DNA from: Sediminibacterium sp. FEMGT703S
GTDB taxonomy: Bacteria > Bacteroidota > Bacteroidia > Chitinophagales > Chitinophagaceae
DNA length: 64,000 nt
Reading direction: 5' to 3'
NCBI GenBank assembly: GCA_002786355.1
Contig: PGCO01000006.1
Location: forward strand, 124,001 to 188,000
The position numbers were made by a program, and so were the translations under genes. Below, one piece after another: positions 49,096 through 59,196 of the stretch (position 1 is its first letter; every line of letters starts with the position of its first letter). The notes beneath the pieces are model-generated. The model was not told the DNA's origin, did not search any database, and worked only from the letters and a program-made list of their open reading frames with translations.

Positions 49096-50004
49096 ATGAC
49101 AAGAAAAATTATTTATTTAATCAATCCGATTTCTGGTACATCCAAAAAAGATAAAATCAGAGAACTAGTTGAAAAAATAACTACTGCAAAAGGTATTGAG
49201 TACCGTGTATTTCCTACCAATGCAACAGGTAATTATGAATTTCTAAGAGATCATATTGTAAAAGAAAAATTTACCGACGTAGTTATTTTAGGTGGTGATG
49301 GTACCGTAAACCAAGTTACTGGTGCATTAAGAGATACAGGCGTTCAGTTTGGAATTATACCTGTAGGATCAGGTAATGGCCTTGCACGTGCGGCTAGCAT
49401 CCCTACTAGTATGAAAGCGGCTATAGAATTAATTTTTAATGGGTCTGCCGAAGAAGTTGATGCTTTTTCGGTAAATGGTGAATACGCTTGTATGTTAAGC
49501 GGTATGGGCTTTGACGCACAAGTGGCGCACGACTTTGCACAAAAAACAACCCGTGGTTTATTTACCTACACACAGCAAAGTATTATCCAATTTTTTAAAG
49601 CCAACCCTTACCAGTTTGAAATTGTATTAGATCATTTTTCGTTTTTCACCGATGCCTTTTTCATCAGTATTGCCAATAGTAATCAATTTGGCAACAATGC
49701 TATTATAGCACCACAAGCCAGTTTATCGGATGGATTATTAGATATTGTGATTGTGCAAAAAATGAATAAGGCAAAACTACCCTTTGCCATATTAAGACAG
49801 ATGCGCGGAAACAATAAAGTGCAACAATTGGTAGAAGATATGAGCTCAAAGAATATTCTCTATTTTCAAACCCCTGCACTAAAAATTAAAAATCCTAAAC
49901 TAGCTCCCTTACATATAGATGGTGAGCCTAGGGATGCTGTAGAAGAATTGCAAGTAGAAATTATTCCAAAAGCATTTTTACTCATAAAGCCTAAGGGAAA
50001 ATAA
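49096..50004 (+). CDS. Diacylglycerol kinase-family lipid kinase (YegS-like)
   Basis: ATP-binding GGDGTVNQV at about residue 66 and SGNGLARAASIP (about 98) are the hallmarks, with a C-terminal beta domain containing LHIDGEPRDA. 302 residues, cytoplasmic. It probably phosphorylates diacylglycerol or another lipid alcohol. It lies with fabH in a possible lipid operon. Confidence 0.9.
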   Translation: MTRKIIYLINPISGTSKKDKIRELVEKITTAKGIEYRVFPTNATGNYEFLRDHIVKEKFTDVVILGGDGTVNQVTGALRDTGVQFGIIPVGSGNGLARAASIPTSMKAAIELIFNGSAEEVDAFSVNGEYACMLSGMGFDAQVAHDFAQKTTRGLFTYTQQSIIQFFKANPYQFEIVLDHFSFFTDAFFISIANSNQFGNNAIIAPQASLSDGLLDIVIVQKMNKAKLPFAILRQMRGNNKVQQLVEDMSSKNILYFQTPALKIKNPKLAPLHIDGEPRDAVEELQVEIIPKAFLLIKPKGK

Positions 50005-50018
50005 GATCAAGTCATTTT

Positions 50019-52241
50019 TTATTGAATGAGCTTTTTTAATCGCTCAAACTCTTGTTGATTCAAAGGATTATTCACTGCTTTTGCTATATCACGTTTTTCT
50101 GCGGCAGTTAAATGAAAACTCAAACTTGCTGGTGCTTCTTTTTTGGAAGGGATGTATTGAAAAGAGAAACGATAAAAATTACTGCCATATGCTTTGTGCA
50201 TATAATCCAATTGATCATGCTGGTAATAGTCTTGAATCTTGAACCAATTATTTTGAAGGATTAAAAAAGGTTTAGTTAAAAAACCAATCAAGGAATTACT
50301 TTCCAATGGCTTGTCCCAATCGCTTAAGCTTCTATCTCTTATTTGTATCAATACAACTTTAGCTGTATTTTCTTGAAGCCAATCTTTAAACACCGAAATA
50401 AATCTTAGTGCAGATTCTTGGCCATAATTATCCCTAAGTCCTGCATCCATCACATCAATAACTGGGCGGGTTGGTAACCATACATTAGGCAATACATAGG
50501 GGAATGTAGCATTCATTCTGAGCGCCGATAATAAATTAATATCTGCACTTTTTTGATGGTGTAAAAAGCTATTAAAATCGATGGCATCAGGATCAAAAGA
50601 TAGGATATTGGTCGTATCTGACACTGGTCGCATTAAAAATCGAACAGGCCTTGAAGCAATAATCATTTTCCGACCATCACGGGTAATCACTGAGTTAAAA
50701 AAAACAGAGGGAATAGTGGCAGCAGCTTCTGCCTGCTCATAATCACTGATTTTCTTTTGCATGATTCCACCTGTATTCTCTCTTAATTTTTCTTCAAAAG
50801 CATAACCACGATCTTTTACATATTCAAACCCATTGGTCGTGAATTTTTGTGCAGGTCCTAACATATCTCTTGTTAGAAAAGAAGAAAACAGTGGGCTCAA
50901 TAAATCTTTAGAAATATTATTTACATACTGCTTATCCTGTAAATTAATGGGATTCCCTTTTATTTTTTCATGATACAATTCTCTGAAGTAAACAGCCCCC
51001 AGCATTCCTCCTGATGCGCCATTGATTAAGAGTGTTTTTTTCATGAGTTGACCTTGCATCAAACTATCTAAATACTGCAGGGTATTCATCGTAAATGTGG
51101 CGCTTCTTGTTCCGCCACCACTGGTGTTAATAATGTATAGGATTGGTTTTTCTTGACCCTGTTGTGCCTTCCAATTATTGAGAATTTCTAAAAAAGCTGC
51201 CTTGTCTTTTTCTACTGAATCAATTGCCGCCAATTGCTGAATGGCTTCCTTGGTATATTCTGGCCTACCAGACCCTTTGGCATAATCTAATCCGTATGCT
51301 TTGTTTCTTGGATCAATGATATCATATTGGTATAAAACATTGGCTAAAAAATAGGCGGCTATAACAGCAACAAATGTATAAGAACGCAAAAACAATGAAA
51401 GTGCACCTGATACTGCAATTAATATTGCGAGTAATAGTGTAATGCTTGATGCTGCTGGTAGTTGAAACAATTTAGTATCGGAACTAAACCCAACTAAAAT
51501 CAAAAAAACAAACGCAATCATGATGGCAATAATGGCTGCAAAATGATGACGGTTAAAAACAGCTTCTAAAAATTCAGGATTATAATGCTTTATATTTCTT
51601 GGTTTTCGCAGTTTGAAAGCTGCACTAAAAAACCAATCGACTCTTAAATCTTGTTTTAAATCGGGTGCTTTCTGTTTATCTGGAATTAAATCATATTGTT
51701 TATTGGCGTCTGTGATTGTTGCAGATATGGTGCTATAAATGGTTTTATCGGCACCAAAAAAATACAGAAAGGCAAATGCAATCGATAGGATAAAGCCGCC
51801 TGTATATCCCAATGCAAGCCCTATAAAATCGGATAGTAAAAATAATTCTTGATTAATGGTATACTGGTACGCTTCAACTAAATAAAATATTAAGAAGGTA
51901 AATGGAATAATCGCATTGTTGATGCAGTACTTTAAAAATGGTTGTGCAGTGGTAGCCAAAAATTGAATTCGTCCACTGTGTAAAATAAAAGTTGTGATGT
52001 TCCAGTTCATGATAAATACCCCAGAGGTAACACCAACAATGGCTGTACTTAAGGGGCTTATATTGCCAAAATATTCAGGCGCTAGAAATAGAGAATAGGC
52101 TCCAAAAGTTTTCATGAAGCTTCCTCCTACTGTTGCAAATAAGATGTACCAGAAGAATAAAAATATCTGGTACCTACGAAAATGCAGCAACAACAGTTGA
52201 ACTGGAAAAGAAAACCAAATGCCTATCAGATATCGCTTCAT
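50019..52241 (-). CDS. Polytopic membrane protein with patatin-like phospholipase domain
   Basis: 740 residues. The first about 345 residues hold several membrane segments. The patatin domain follows: oxyanion NTSGGGTRSA (about 373), nucleophile elbow GASGGMLG (about 410) and the acid DAGLRDNYG (about 597). This points to a membrane-bound acylhydrolase. The substrate and the side of the membrane are unknown. Confidence 0.85.
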   Translation of the reverse strand: MKRYLIGIWFSFPVQLLLLHFRRYQIFLFFWYILFATVGGSFMKTFGAYSLFLAPEYFGNISPLSTAIVGVTSGVFIMNWNITTFILHSGRIQFLATTAQPFLKYCINNAIIPFTFLIFYLVEAYQYTINQELFLLSDFIGLALGYTGGFILSIAFAFLYFFGADKTIYSTISATITDANKQYDLIPDKQKAPDLKQDLRVDWFFSAAFKLRKPRNIKHYNPEFLEAVFNRHHFAAIIAIMIAFVFLILVGFSSDTKLFQLPAASSITLLLAILIAVSGALSLFLRSYTFVAVIAAYFLANVLYQYDIIDPRNKAYGLDYAKGSGRPEYTKEAIQQLAAIDSVEKDKAAFLEILNNWKAQQGQEKPILYIINTSGGGTRSATFTMNTLQYLDSLMQGQLMKKTLLINGASGGMLGAVYFRELYHEKIKGNPINLQDKQYVNNISKDLLSPLFSSFLTRDMLGPAQKFTTNGFEYVKDRGYAFEEKLRENTGGIMQKKISDYEQAEAAATIPSVFFNSVITRDGRKMIIASRPVRFLMRPVSDTTNILSFDPDAIDFNSFLHHQKSADINLLSALRMNATFPYVLPNVWLPTRPVIDVMDAGLRDNYGQESALRFISVFKDWLQENTAKVVLIQIRDRSLSDWDKPLESNSLIGFLTKPFLILQNNWFKIQDYYQHDQLDYMHKAYGSNFYRFSFQYIPSKKEAPASLSFHLTAAEKRDIAKAVNNPLNQQEFERLKKLIQ

Positions 52242-52287
52242 TCACTTGTATAACTACATTGTCAATTTTTTATGTAGCTTTTTAAAT

Positions 52288-53349
52288 TTAGCAAATTTTA
52301 GGCCGAACCAAAAATAAAATGGTTACTAAAGAAAGTAATAATAACATTCCTGTGAGCTGATGCAATTGCGCCATCCATTCAAAGCTTCCCCAAATACCAG
52401 GTACAATTGTACTACTTGTTAAAACTGAAGCAATGCCTAATACTACTTGCAGCAATGTGAATATTAAAGGAAACTTAGCAGCACGTTGCAAAGTTGGTGT
52501 ATTGGCTGCTTTAAATAATTTAATTGACCATAAAATCATTAACAATAAAATCAAATAAGCTAAACCTCTGTGTATAAAATGTATCAGTGTAGTATTGTCA
52601 ATAAAATTTAATAAAAATGGTTGATGGCTAAACAAGTTTTCAGGAACCCACGCACCATTAATGGTAGGCCATGTTGCAGCAACGTTGGCTGCTTTGTGTC
52701 CTGCCATTAATGCCCCATATAATAATTGGAGTATCAATAATCCAATCAACAATATATTTTGCTGTCTGATGGGTTTACTCTCCATAATTTGATTTGTTGG
52801 CACCAATAGTTTTAGCGCAAACCAATACGTATAACTTAATAAACCCAATGCTAAAATAAAATGCAGCGCTAATCGAGTGGGCTTTACATAAACCGCATCA
52901 CCTGTTAATCCACTTGCAACCATGATCCAACCCACTAATCCCTGTAATGCCCCTAAAAAAAACAGTACCAATAAAGAGCCGACCATTTCTTTTTTAAAAG
53001 ATTTTTTTACCATAAACCATATAAATCCAAAAGCAAAAACCAACCCTATTAAACGGGCCCATAAACGATGAAACCACTCCCAGAAAAAAATGAATTTGAA
53101 GTCATCTAATTGAAATTCAAAATTCAATAATTGAAACTGTGGAGTCTGTTTATATTTGGCAAATTCTGTTAACCAAGCTGCTTCATTTAATGGAGGCAAT
53201 GTGCCGGTAATCACTTCCCATTGCGTGATAGATAATCCACTTCCGGTTAATCGAGTGATTCCTCCGAGTGCTATTTGAATAATGGTCATTCCCACACCTA
53301 TCAGTAACCAAGTGGCTACTTGCTTATTTGAACGGTCTCCTACTATCAT
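52288..53349 (-). CDS. ctaA: Heme A synthase (CtaA/COX15 family)
   Basis: Oxidises heme O to heme A for cytochrome oxidase. 353 residues with about eight membrane segments and conserved His in the helices (EWFHRLWARLIGL, LHFILALGL, FIHRGLAYLI, QLHQLTGMLL). The N-terminal GGITRLTGSGLSITQWEV is typical. An exact TAnnTTTG -7 element (TACCTTTG) reads toward it at 53381-53374. Confidence 0.95.
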   Translation of the reverse strand: MIVGDRSNKQVATWLLIGVGMTIIQIALGGITRLTGSGLSITQWEVITGTLPPLNEAAWLTEFAKYKQTPQFQLLNFEFQLDDFKFIFFWEWFHRLWARLIGLVFAFGFIWFMVKKSFKKEMVGSLLVLFFLGALQGLVGWIMVASGLTGDAVYVKPTRLALHFILALGLLSYTYWFALKLLVPTNQIMESKPIRQQNILLIGLLILQLLYGALMAGHKAANVAATWPTINGAWVPENLFSHQPFLLNFIDNTTLIHFIHRGLAYLILLLMILWSIKLFKAANTPTLQRAAKFPLIFTLLQVVLGIASVLTSSTIVPGIWGSFEWMAQLHQLTGMLLLLSLVTILFLVRPKIC

Positions 53350-53373
53350 ATCTCTTTCTTTTCAGCGTTTATA

Positions 53374-53381
53374 CAAAGGTA
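53374..53381 (-). promoter_or_regulatory. -7 promoter element (TAccTTTG) of heme A synthase
   Basis: Exact consensus match on the minus strand, 24 nt upstream of the start codon. No correctly spaced TTG is visible. Confidence 0.45.
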
Positions 53382-53428
53382 TAACACACAAACTTCGGAA
53401 TTGATTGATGTTTAAGTAGTTTTACCAA

Positions 53429-54028
53429 ATGTTACCCGCTTTTTATCAAGAAAATCAAGTTGAAGCTGGCTGCGATGAAGCTGGTAGAGGATGTTATGCT
53501 GGTCCTGTGTTTGCCGCTGCGGTTATTTTACCCATTAACTTTAAACACCCTTTGTTAAATGATAGCAAACAAGTGGGTGCAAAGCAGCGAAAAGTGTTGA
53601 GAGAAGTAATTGAATCCAATGCTATTGCTTGGTCTGTGGCCAGTGTAGATGCAGAAGAAATTGATCGTATCAATATTTTAAAAGCCAGTTTTAAAGCCAT
53701 GCATATGGCGATTGACCAACTAAAAGTAAAACCTGAATTTTTATTGATTGATGGAAATCGTTTCCCAGCATATAAAAAAATCCCCCATTTGTGTATTGTA
53801 AAAGGAGATGGTAAATATGCTTCTATTGCGGCAGCGAGCATTCTAGCAAAAACCTACAGAGATGCGTATATGGAAAAAATACATGCTCAGTTTCCGCAAT
53901 ACGGTTGGAATAGTAATAAAGGATATGGCACCCTAGAACATCGGTTGGCTATTGAAGCCAATGGGCTTTGCCAACACCATAGAAGAAGTTTTAATATCAG
54001 CCCTACTCAAATGGAAATGCCTTTTTAA
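53429..54028 (+). CDS. rnhB: Ribonuclease HII
   Basis: Removes ribonucleotides from DNA. Acidic active site in [14 protein letters not shown] (residues about 11-23), LLIDGN (about 110) and the C-terminal KGYGTLEH. 199 residues. Its last 4 bp overlap the 3' end of the opposing sua5-like gene. Confidence 0.95.
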   Translation: MLPAFYQENQVEAGCDEAGRGCYAGPVFAAAVILPINFKHPLLNDSKQVGAKQRKVLREVIESNAIAWSVASVDAEEIDRINILKASFKAMHMAIDQLKVKPEFLLIDGNRFPAYKKIPHLCIVKGDGKYASIAAASILAKTYRDAYMEKIHAQFPQYGWNSNKGYGTLEHRLAIEANGLCQHHRRSFNISPTQMEMPF

Positions 54029-54645
54029 CTGACTTCTTCCCAGGGGCCTGCGCCCAATCTTACCAACTCATAAGGATCTTTGGTGCAATCAATGATGGTT
54101 GAGGGTATCATCCCCCCATTACCCCCATGTATTACAATGTCTACGAGTTTTTCAAAATTTTCGTACATAATATCAGGATCGGTATACTCTTCTACCATTT
54201 CACCAGGGAGTGATGCAGACAATAATGGATGTCCTAATTCTGACACAATGGTTCTAGCTATATTATTATCAGGTATCCTAAGACCGATGGTACTTTTTTT
54301 ATTCTGTAGAATTTTAGGCACTTCTTTACTTGCAGGTAAAATGAATGTGTAAGGTCCTGGCAAATGACTTTTCAATAATCGATAAAGCGGTGTGTCGGTA
54401 GTTTTACAATACTTACTCAAATCGCTTAAATCATTACAAATAAAGCTGAGTTGAGCTTTTGCAGGATCTACCTGTTTAATTCTTGCAATTCTTTCTACTG
54501 CTTTTGGTTGAAATATATCACAACCCAATCCATAAATAGTATCGGTTGGATATATTATCACCCCTCCTGACAACAAACAGTCTATCACTGTTTTAATATG
54601 ACGAGGATTTGGATTGTCTGGATGTATATGAAGCAGCATAGTCAA
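54025..54645 (-). CDS. L-threonylcarbamoyladenylate synthase (Sua5/YciO/YrdC)
   Basis: Makes threonylcarbamoyl-AMP for the t6A modification of t[15 protein letters not shown] near residue 33, [12 protein letters not shown] and [10 protein letters not shown] are family blocks. 206 residues, without the extra Sua5 domain, so closest to YciO/YrdC. It converges on rnhB with a 4-bp overlap. Confidence 0.92.
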   Translation of the reverse strand: MTMLLHIHPDNPNPRHIKTVIDCLLSGGVIIYPTDTIYGLGCDIFQPKAVERIARIKQVDPAKAQLSFICNDLSDLSKYCKTTDTPLYRLLKSHLPGPYTFILPASKEVPKILQNKKSTIGLRIPDNNIARTIVSELGHPLLSASLPGEMVEEYTDPDIMYENFEKLVDIVIHGGNGGMIPSTIIDCTKDPYELVRLGAGPWEEVS

Positions 54646-54913
54646 AGTTACTTAAAAAAGGAAGGCAGCTAATGCCGCCTTCTGTTTGTTTGTAACCCCT
54701 TGTTAAAAAATATCATCTTCATCAAATAGTCACTTTCAATAAAGATGAGCAGTAAAAATAAAATTCGGAGCCGGGGAATCTATACGAAAAACTATCAAAA
54801 AAAAACCGTGATTTAACGGTATAAAAAAACGCATTGACAATAAATTATATTCATTTTTTTTTAGTTACTTCACTTCACTGTTTAGTAATACCCCCAGCTT
54901 ACTAAAACGACAT
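54646..54913. other. 268-bp gap between sua5-like and NarL-type regulator
   Basis: No gene seen. It holds a hairpin at 54661-54681 (GAAGGCAGC-TAAT-GCCGCCTTC, one mismatch) with an A-tract on its left, which on the minus strand looks like an intrinsic terminator although no gene reads into it; and a weaker minus-strand hairpin with a T-run at about 54802-54822. A TTGACA at 54835 is not followed by a usable -10. Confidence 0.5.
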
Positions 54914-55567
54914 ATGAAAAAAATTGCTTTGGTAGACGACCATGTCTTATTAAGAAATGGCCTGTCTATTATTATTGGAGAATTTGATGGATTTGAGGTA
55001 TTATTTGAAGCCAGTAATGGGAATGAATTTATCGCTAAACTAGATCCTAATAATTTACCCGATTTGGTATTATTGGATATTTCAATGCCCATCATGAATG
55101 GCTATGAAACAGCCGAATGGATATACAATCATCATCCTTCCATTAAGATCATGGTATTGAGCATGTTGAACGATGAACGAACCATCATTAAAATGCTTAA
55201 ATATGGAGCAATGGGATACATGACAAAAGACACCGATCCTAAAGAGTTGAATAGAGGCTTAAATGAACTGTACTACAAAGGAATTTATTTTAATCAATTA
55301 CTTCGCTTTAACCTGGTTCAATCCATAAAAAATAAATTAGAGGAACCCAATGACGAGTATCAAGTTATGTTGAATTTGCCCGAAAGAGAAAAAGAATTCC
55401 TAAAATTGTTAGCAACCGATTTAACCTTAAAAGAAATTGCTGCTAAAATGAATCTTAGCCCTAGAACCATTGATGGGTATAGAGACAATTTGTTTGAGAA
55501 AGTGAAAACAACCAACCGAGTAGGGCTGGTATTATTTGCACTTCGCAATGAACTGATTCACTTATGA
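54914..55567 (+). CDS. NarL/LuxR-type response regulator
   Basis: 217 residues. Receiver domain with KIALVDDHVLLRNGL at the N-terminus and the phospho-acceptor in LVLLDISMPIMNG (about residue 58); LuxR helix-turn-helix at about 150-215 (LPEREKEFLKLLATDLTLKE, LSPRTIDGYRDNLFEK). No histidine kinase lies next to it, so it is an orphan regulator in this window. It converges on the oxidoreductase gene with a 1-bp gap. Confidence 0.94.
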   Translation: MKKIALVDDHVLLRNGLSIIIGEFDGFEVLFEASNGNEFIAKLDPNNLPDLVLLDISMPIMNGYETAEWIYNHHPSIKIMVLSMLNDERTIIKMLKYGAMGYMTKDTDPKELNRGLNELYYKGIYFNQLLRFNLVQSIKNKLEEPNDEYQVMLNLPEREKEFLKLLATDLTLKEIAAKMNLSPRTIDGYRDNLFEKVKTTNRVGLVLFALRNELIHL

Positions 55568-55568
55568 T

Positions 55569-56609
55569 TTACTCATTAATTTCCCAAACTTCTTTGCCGC
55601 GTAATAATTGATCCAAATTTCCTCTGCCTTTAGAAGCGATGGTTTCCTCAATTTGCATCGCCATCATGTCTTCATAACAAGGTCGTTCTGTTTCATAAAA
55701 CACACCGAATGGTCTGGGGAATTGGAAATTGGATTGATGCGGATCATCAAACATTCTAATTAATGTTTGTGCTTTATAGAAATCTTTTTCGTCGTGAATC
55801 CAACAATCGTCTGCACTAAAATTTTCCCCTAACTCAACCACTTCAGGTTGCAAGCCATTTAAACGAATGCCCTTATTTTGATTGGCACCAAATACCAATG
55901 GCTTTCCTTGTTCTAAAAATAAATCATGATCTGCCTTTGAAGATTTTTCGGTGAAAATTTCAAAAGCACCATCATTAAAAATATTACAGTTCTGATAAAT
56001 TTCTAAAAACGAAGCACCCTTGTGTTGATGTGATCTAGTCAACAATGTTTGCAAGTGCTTAGGATCACGATCCATTGAACGAGCAATAAATGTAGCATCC
56101 GCACCCATCGCCAATGCCAATGGATTAAATGGATGATCAATACTACCAAATGGCGTACTCTTGGTAATTTTATTGGTTTCAGAAGTAGGTGAATATTGTC
56201 CTTTTGTTAAACCATAAATCTGGTTATTAAACAACATAATATTGACATCAAAATTTCTTCTGAGTAAATGAATGGTATGATTGCCTCCAATACTTAATCC
56301 ATCTCCATCCCCTGTAACAATCCATACACTTAATTCTGGTCTGGTTGCTTTTAGTCCACTAGCCACTGCTGTTGCCCTTCCATGAATACTGTGCATGCCA
56401 AATGTATTCATATAATAAGGGAAACGGCTGCTACAACCAATCCCACTGATGATTACAATATTTTCTTTGGGCACTCCAATGCCTGGCATGATCTTTTGAA
56501 CCTGTGCTAATATAGAATAATCGCCACAACCCGGGCACCAACGTACTTCCTGATCAGTTGCAAAATCTTTTGCAGTTAAAGTAGGTGCTGCTATTGTTTC
56601 AGTAGCCAT
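55569..56609 (-). CDS. 2-oxoacid:ferredoxin oxidoreductase beta subunit (KorB-like)
   Basis: ThDP-binding half of an enzyme that oxidises 2-oxoglutarate or another 2-oxoacid to an acyl-CoA. EVRWCPGCGDYSILAQVQK at the N-terminus, the ThDP motif GDGDGLSIGGNHTIHLLRRN (about residue 100) and NNQIYGLTKGQYSPTS are clear. 346 residues. The alpha subunit, normally adjacent, is not in this window; the upstream neighbour is an AhpD-like gene 3 bp away. Confidence 0.92.
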   Translation of the reverse strand: MATETIAAPTLTAKDFATDQEVRWCPGCGDYSILAQVQKIMPGIGVPKENIVIISGIGCSSRFPYYMNTFGMHSIHGRATAVASGLKATRPELSVWIVTGDGDGLSIGGNHTIHLLRRNFDVNIMLFNNQIYGLTKGQYSPTSETNKITKSTPFGSIDHPFNPLALAMGADATFIARSMDRDPKHLQTLLTRSHQHKGASFLEIYQNCNIFNDGAFEIFTEKSSKADHDLFLEQGKPLVFGANQNKGIRLNGLQPEVVELGENFSADDCWIHDEKDFYKAQTLIRMFDDPHQSNFQFPRPFGVFYETERPCYEDMMAMQIEETIASKGRGNLDQLLRGKEVWEINE

Positions 56610-56612
56610 AAT

Positions 56613-56957
56613 TTATTGTTTAATTAATTCTTCCCAATATTCTGCTGCTCTTCTGGTATGAGGAATTACAATGGTTCCACCCACAATGTTGGCTACTGCA
56701 AAAATTTCATACATTTCTTCTGTAGTTACGCCTAGTTCAAAACTCTTCCCTAAATGGTATTTAATACAATCATCACAACGCAAAACCATACTAGCTACCA
56801 AGCCCAACATTTCTTTGGTTTTTTTATCCAATGCACCTTCATCGTAGGTATTGGTATCTAAGTTCCAAAGGCGCTTCATCACTAAATTATTCTTACTCAG
56901 AATCACTTCATTCATTCGCTCTCTATAGCTATTGAATTCATTCACCATTTCGCTCAT
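56613..56957 (-). CDS. Carboxymuconolactone decarboxylase/AhpD-like protein
   Basis: 114 residues. The conserved MVLRCDDCIKYHLGKSFELG (about residue 55) carries the CxxC and His of AhpD-like peroxidase-type proteins. The start at 56957 (MSEMVNEFN) is preferred over an ATG 17 codons upstream that lies beyond the promoter. It is transcribed with the oxidoreductase beta subunit (3-bp gap) from a promoter at 56976-57004, which hints at a redox function. Confidence 0.88.
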   Translation of the reverse strand: MSEMVNEFNSYRERMNEVILSKNNLVMKRLWNLDTNTYDEGALDKKTKEMLGLVASMVLRCDDCIKYHLGKSFELGVTTEEMYEIFAVANIVGGTIVIPHTRRAAEYWEELIKQ

Positions 56958-56975
56958 ATATCGGTAATTGTGCTG

Positions 56976-57004
56976 CAAAAATACAATAGCAATGCTTAGC
57001 CAAA
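56976..57004 (-). promoter_or_regulatory. Promoter of the AhpD-like/korB unit (TTTG-N17-TAttTTTG)
   Basis: On the minus strand TTTG (57004-57001), 17-bp spacer and TATTTTTG (56983-56976), an exact -7 followed by CAGC. The spacer is slightly short. It is divergent from the S9 peptidase gene. Confidence 0.6.
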
Positions 57005-57041
57005 CCAAATTCTTTGTATTTTAAGGCTCAAATACTGTCGA

Positions 57042-59192
57042 ATGAAGAAATTTTTACTGTTCATTTTCCTAATGCCTTTAATGGTTTTAGCACAGCAGAC
57101 TGCTGATTTGGTTAAAATAACCGATATGTACAAAATGAAACAAATGAGTGCCCTTAGTTTAAGCCCTGATGGTAAACAAGCGGTGTTTGTGTTAAACAGT
57201 ATTGAACCCGAAAGCAATAGTAAGTGGGAATATAAATACACCAATCAATTGTATTTAGTAGCAGCAGATGGTTCTTCAGCTCCTAGAGCATTAACTTTTA
57301 AGGAAAATGCCAGCCAACCCGTATGGAGCCCTGATGGTAAAAAAATTGCTTTTGTAAGAGCAGTAGACGGCAAGCCACAAATCTTTTTTTTATCATTAGA
57401 GGGAGGTGAGCCGGTTCAAATCACCAAGTTCCGCTATGGAGCCAGCAGTCCTCAGTTTAGCCCTGATGGAAGCCAGCTATTGTTTAGTGCTTCTGTTTCT
57501 TTAGCAGATTTATTAAAAGACAAAGAACTCAACCCAACTGCAGCGGTTCCAAAATGGCCAGCAGAGAAACCTGGGTTTGAACAGAATCAATTCCTCCAAC
57601 CCAATAAAGCCTTACCCAATCCAGATGGTACAACAGAAGAAATAAGGGCCTATTTAGATTTGAATGTGGCGGAGAGAAAAGCCAAAGTAATCAACAAATT
57701 AAATTTTCAGGAAGAAGCTTCCACATCGGGCGACCAGTCTTTTTCGCATTTATTTATGGTTGCTGCTGAAGCAGGATCAACACCTAAAGCCCTTACACAA
57801 GGCTTTCATCGTTTTGGGGGAGCTAGTTTTACACCCGATGGCAAACAAATTGTATTTACCGGAAATAACGATAATACACAACATCCTGATCGTGCATTAG
57901 AAAGCCAAGTATTCATCGTAAATGCAGATGGATCTGGTATGAAACAATTACTAGGTGCTGTAGGTAAATCGTATTCAAGCCCATCCGTTTCTCCATCCGG
58001 AAAATGGTTGGCAGTTCAAGTTGGTACAGTGTCTTTTGTGAATGTGCCTGAATTAGCGGTAATGCCTTTGAACGGAACAGCAGCTGATTTAGTAATGCTC
58101 CCTTTTGATAGAAATAAGGGTGGACTTACTTGGAGCAAAGATGAACAAACTATCTATTTTACTGCACAGAGCAATGGTGGCGCACCTATTTATCGCATCA
58201 ATGTAAAAACAAAAAAATCAGAACAGTTAACTTCTTTAGATGAAGGCATTTCTAGTTTTTCTATGAAAGCAGATAAGCTGGTTTATGTAAAGACAGCTGT
58301 AGCCAATCCATTTGAATTATACACGACTGATGTGAATGGTAAAAACGAAAAACGCATCAGCAATTTCAACTACGATTGGGTGAGTAAAAAACAATTGAGT
58401 TTTCCAGAGAAAAGAACCTTCAAAAACGAGAAAGGATTAACGGTTGAATATTGGATAATGAAACCTACTAATTATGTAGCAGGCAAAAAATATCCAACTA
58501 TTTTAAATATTCATGGAGGTCCTTCTGCTATGTGGGGACCTGGTGAAAGCTCTATGTGGCATGAGTTTCAGTATTATGCTGCCAAAGGTTATGCGGTAGT
58601 ATATGGTAACCCTAGAGGTTCAGGCGGATATGGTGAAGAGTTCCTAAGAGCCAATGTAAATGATTGGGGTACAGGACCTACTTCAGATGTATTAACTTCT
58701 GTAGACTTAGCTGCAAAAGAAGGATTCGTTGATACAGCTAGATTAGCAGTAACTGGTGGTTCTTATGCAGGTTATTTAGTAGCATGGATCATCAGCCACG
58801 ACCAACGTTTTAAAGCAGCATGTGCGCAAAGAGGCGTGTACGATTTAGGCACTTTCTTTGGAGAAGGCAATGCTTGGAGATTAGTGCCTAATTATTTTGG
58901 CGGTTATCCTTGGGAAGAAAAAATCAGACCCACTTTATTCCGTGAATCACCCATTAATTATGTAGATAAAATATATACACCCTTTATCATTTTCCACGGA
59001 GAAAACGATTTAAGAACCGGAGTGATTCAAAGTGAAATGCTTTACAAAAGTTTAAAGGTCTTAGGCCGAACCGTAGAGTACGTAAGGCATCCAGGCGGTA
59101 CACATGAATTAACGCGCACGGGAAATAATCGCCAACGAGTTGACCAAATGCTCCGCACGATTGAATTTTTTGATCGGTTTATTAAACATTAA
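57042..59192 (+). CDS. S9-family prolyl oligopeptidase-like peptidase, exported
   Basis: 716 residues: signal peptide (MKKFLLFIFLMPLMVLAQ), an N-terminal beta-propeller with PD40/TolB-like units (SPDGKKIAFV, SPDGSQLLFS, TPDGKQIVFT) to about residue 430, and a C-terminal alpha/beta hydrolase with Ser in TGGSYAGYL (about 573), Asp in GENDLRT (about 656) and His in GGTHELTR (about 687). It degrades peptides in the periplasm or outside. It is divergent from the AhpD-like gene. Confidence 0.94.
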   Translation: MKKFLLFIFLMPLMVLAQQTADLVKITDMYKMKQMSALSLSPDGKQAVFVLNSIEPESNSKWEYKYTNQLYLVAADGSSAPRALTFKENASQPVWSPDGKKIAFVRAVDGKPQIFFLSLEGGEPVQITKFRYGASSPQFSPDGSQLLFSASVSLADLLKDKELNPTAAVPKWPAEKPGFEQNQFLQPNKALPNPDGTTEEIRAYLDLNVAERKAKVINKLNFQEEASTSGDQSFSHLFMVAAEAGSTPKALTQGFHRFGGASFTPDGKQIVFTGNNDNTQHPDRALESQVFIVNADGSGMKQLLGAVGKSYSSPSVSPSGKWLAVQVGTVSFVNVPELAVMPLNGTAADLVMLPFDRNKGGLTWSKDEQTIYFTAQSNGGAPIYRINVKTKKSEQLTSLDEGISSFSMKADKLVYVKTAVANPFELYTTDVNGKNEKRISNFNYDWVSKKQLSFPEKRTFKNEKGLTVEYWIMKPTNYVAGKKYPTILNIHGGPSAMWGPGESSMWHEFQYYAAKGYAVVYGNPRGSGGYGEEFLRANVNDWGTGPTSDVLTSVDLAAKEGFVDTARLAVTGGSYAGYLVAWIISHDQRFKAACAQRGVYDLGTFFGEGNAWRLVPNYFGGYPWEEKIRPTLFRESPINYVDKIYTPFIIFHGENDLRTGVIQSEMLYKSLKVLGRTVEYVRHPGGTHELTRTGNNRQRVDQMLRTIEFFDRFIKH

Positions 59193-59196
59193 ATTT

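Noticed and set aside
54835..54840. TTGACA as a sigma-70-type -35 box
   Set aside because: Bacteroidota primary sigma factors use TTTG/TAnnTTTG; no matching downstream element.
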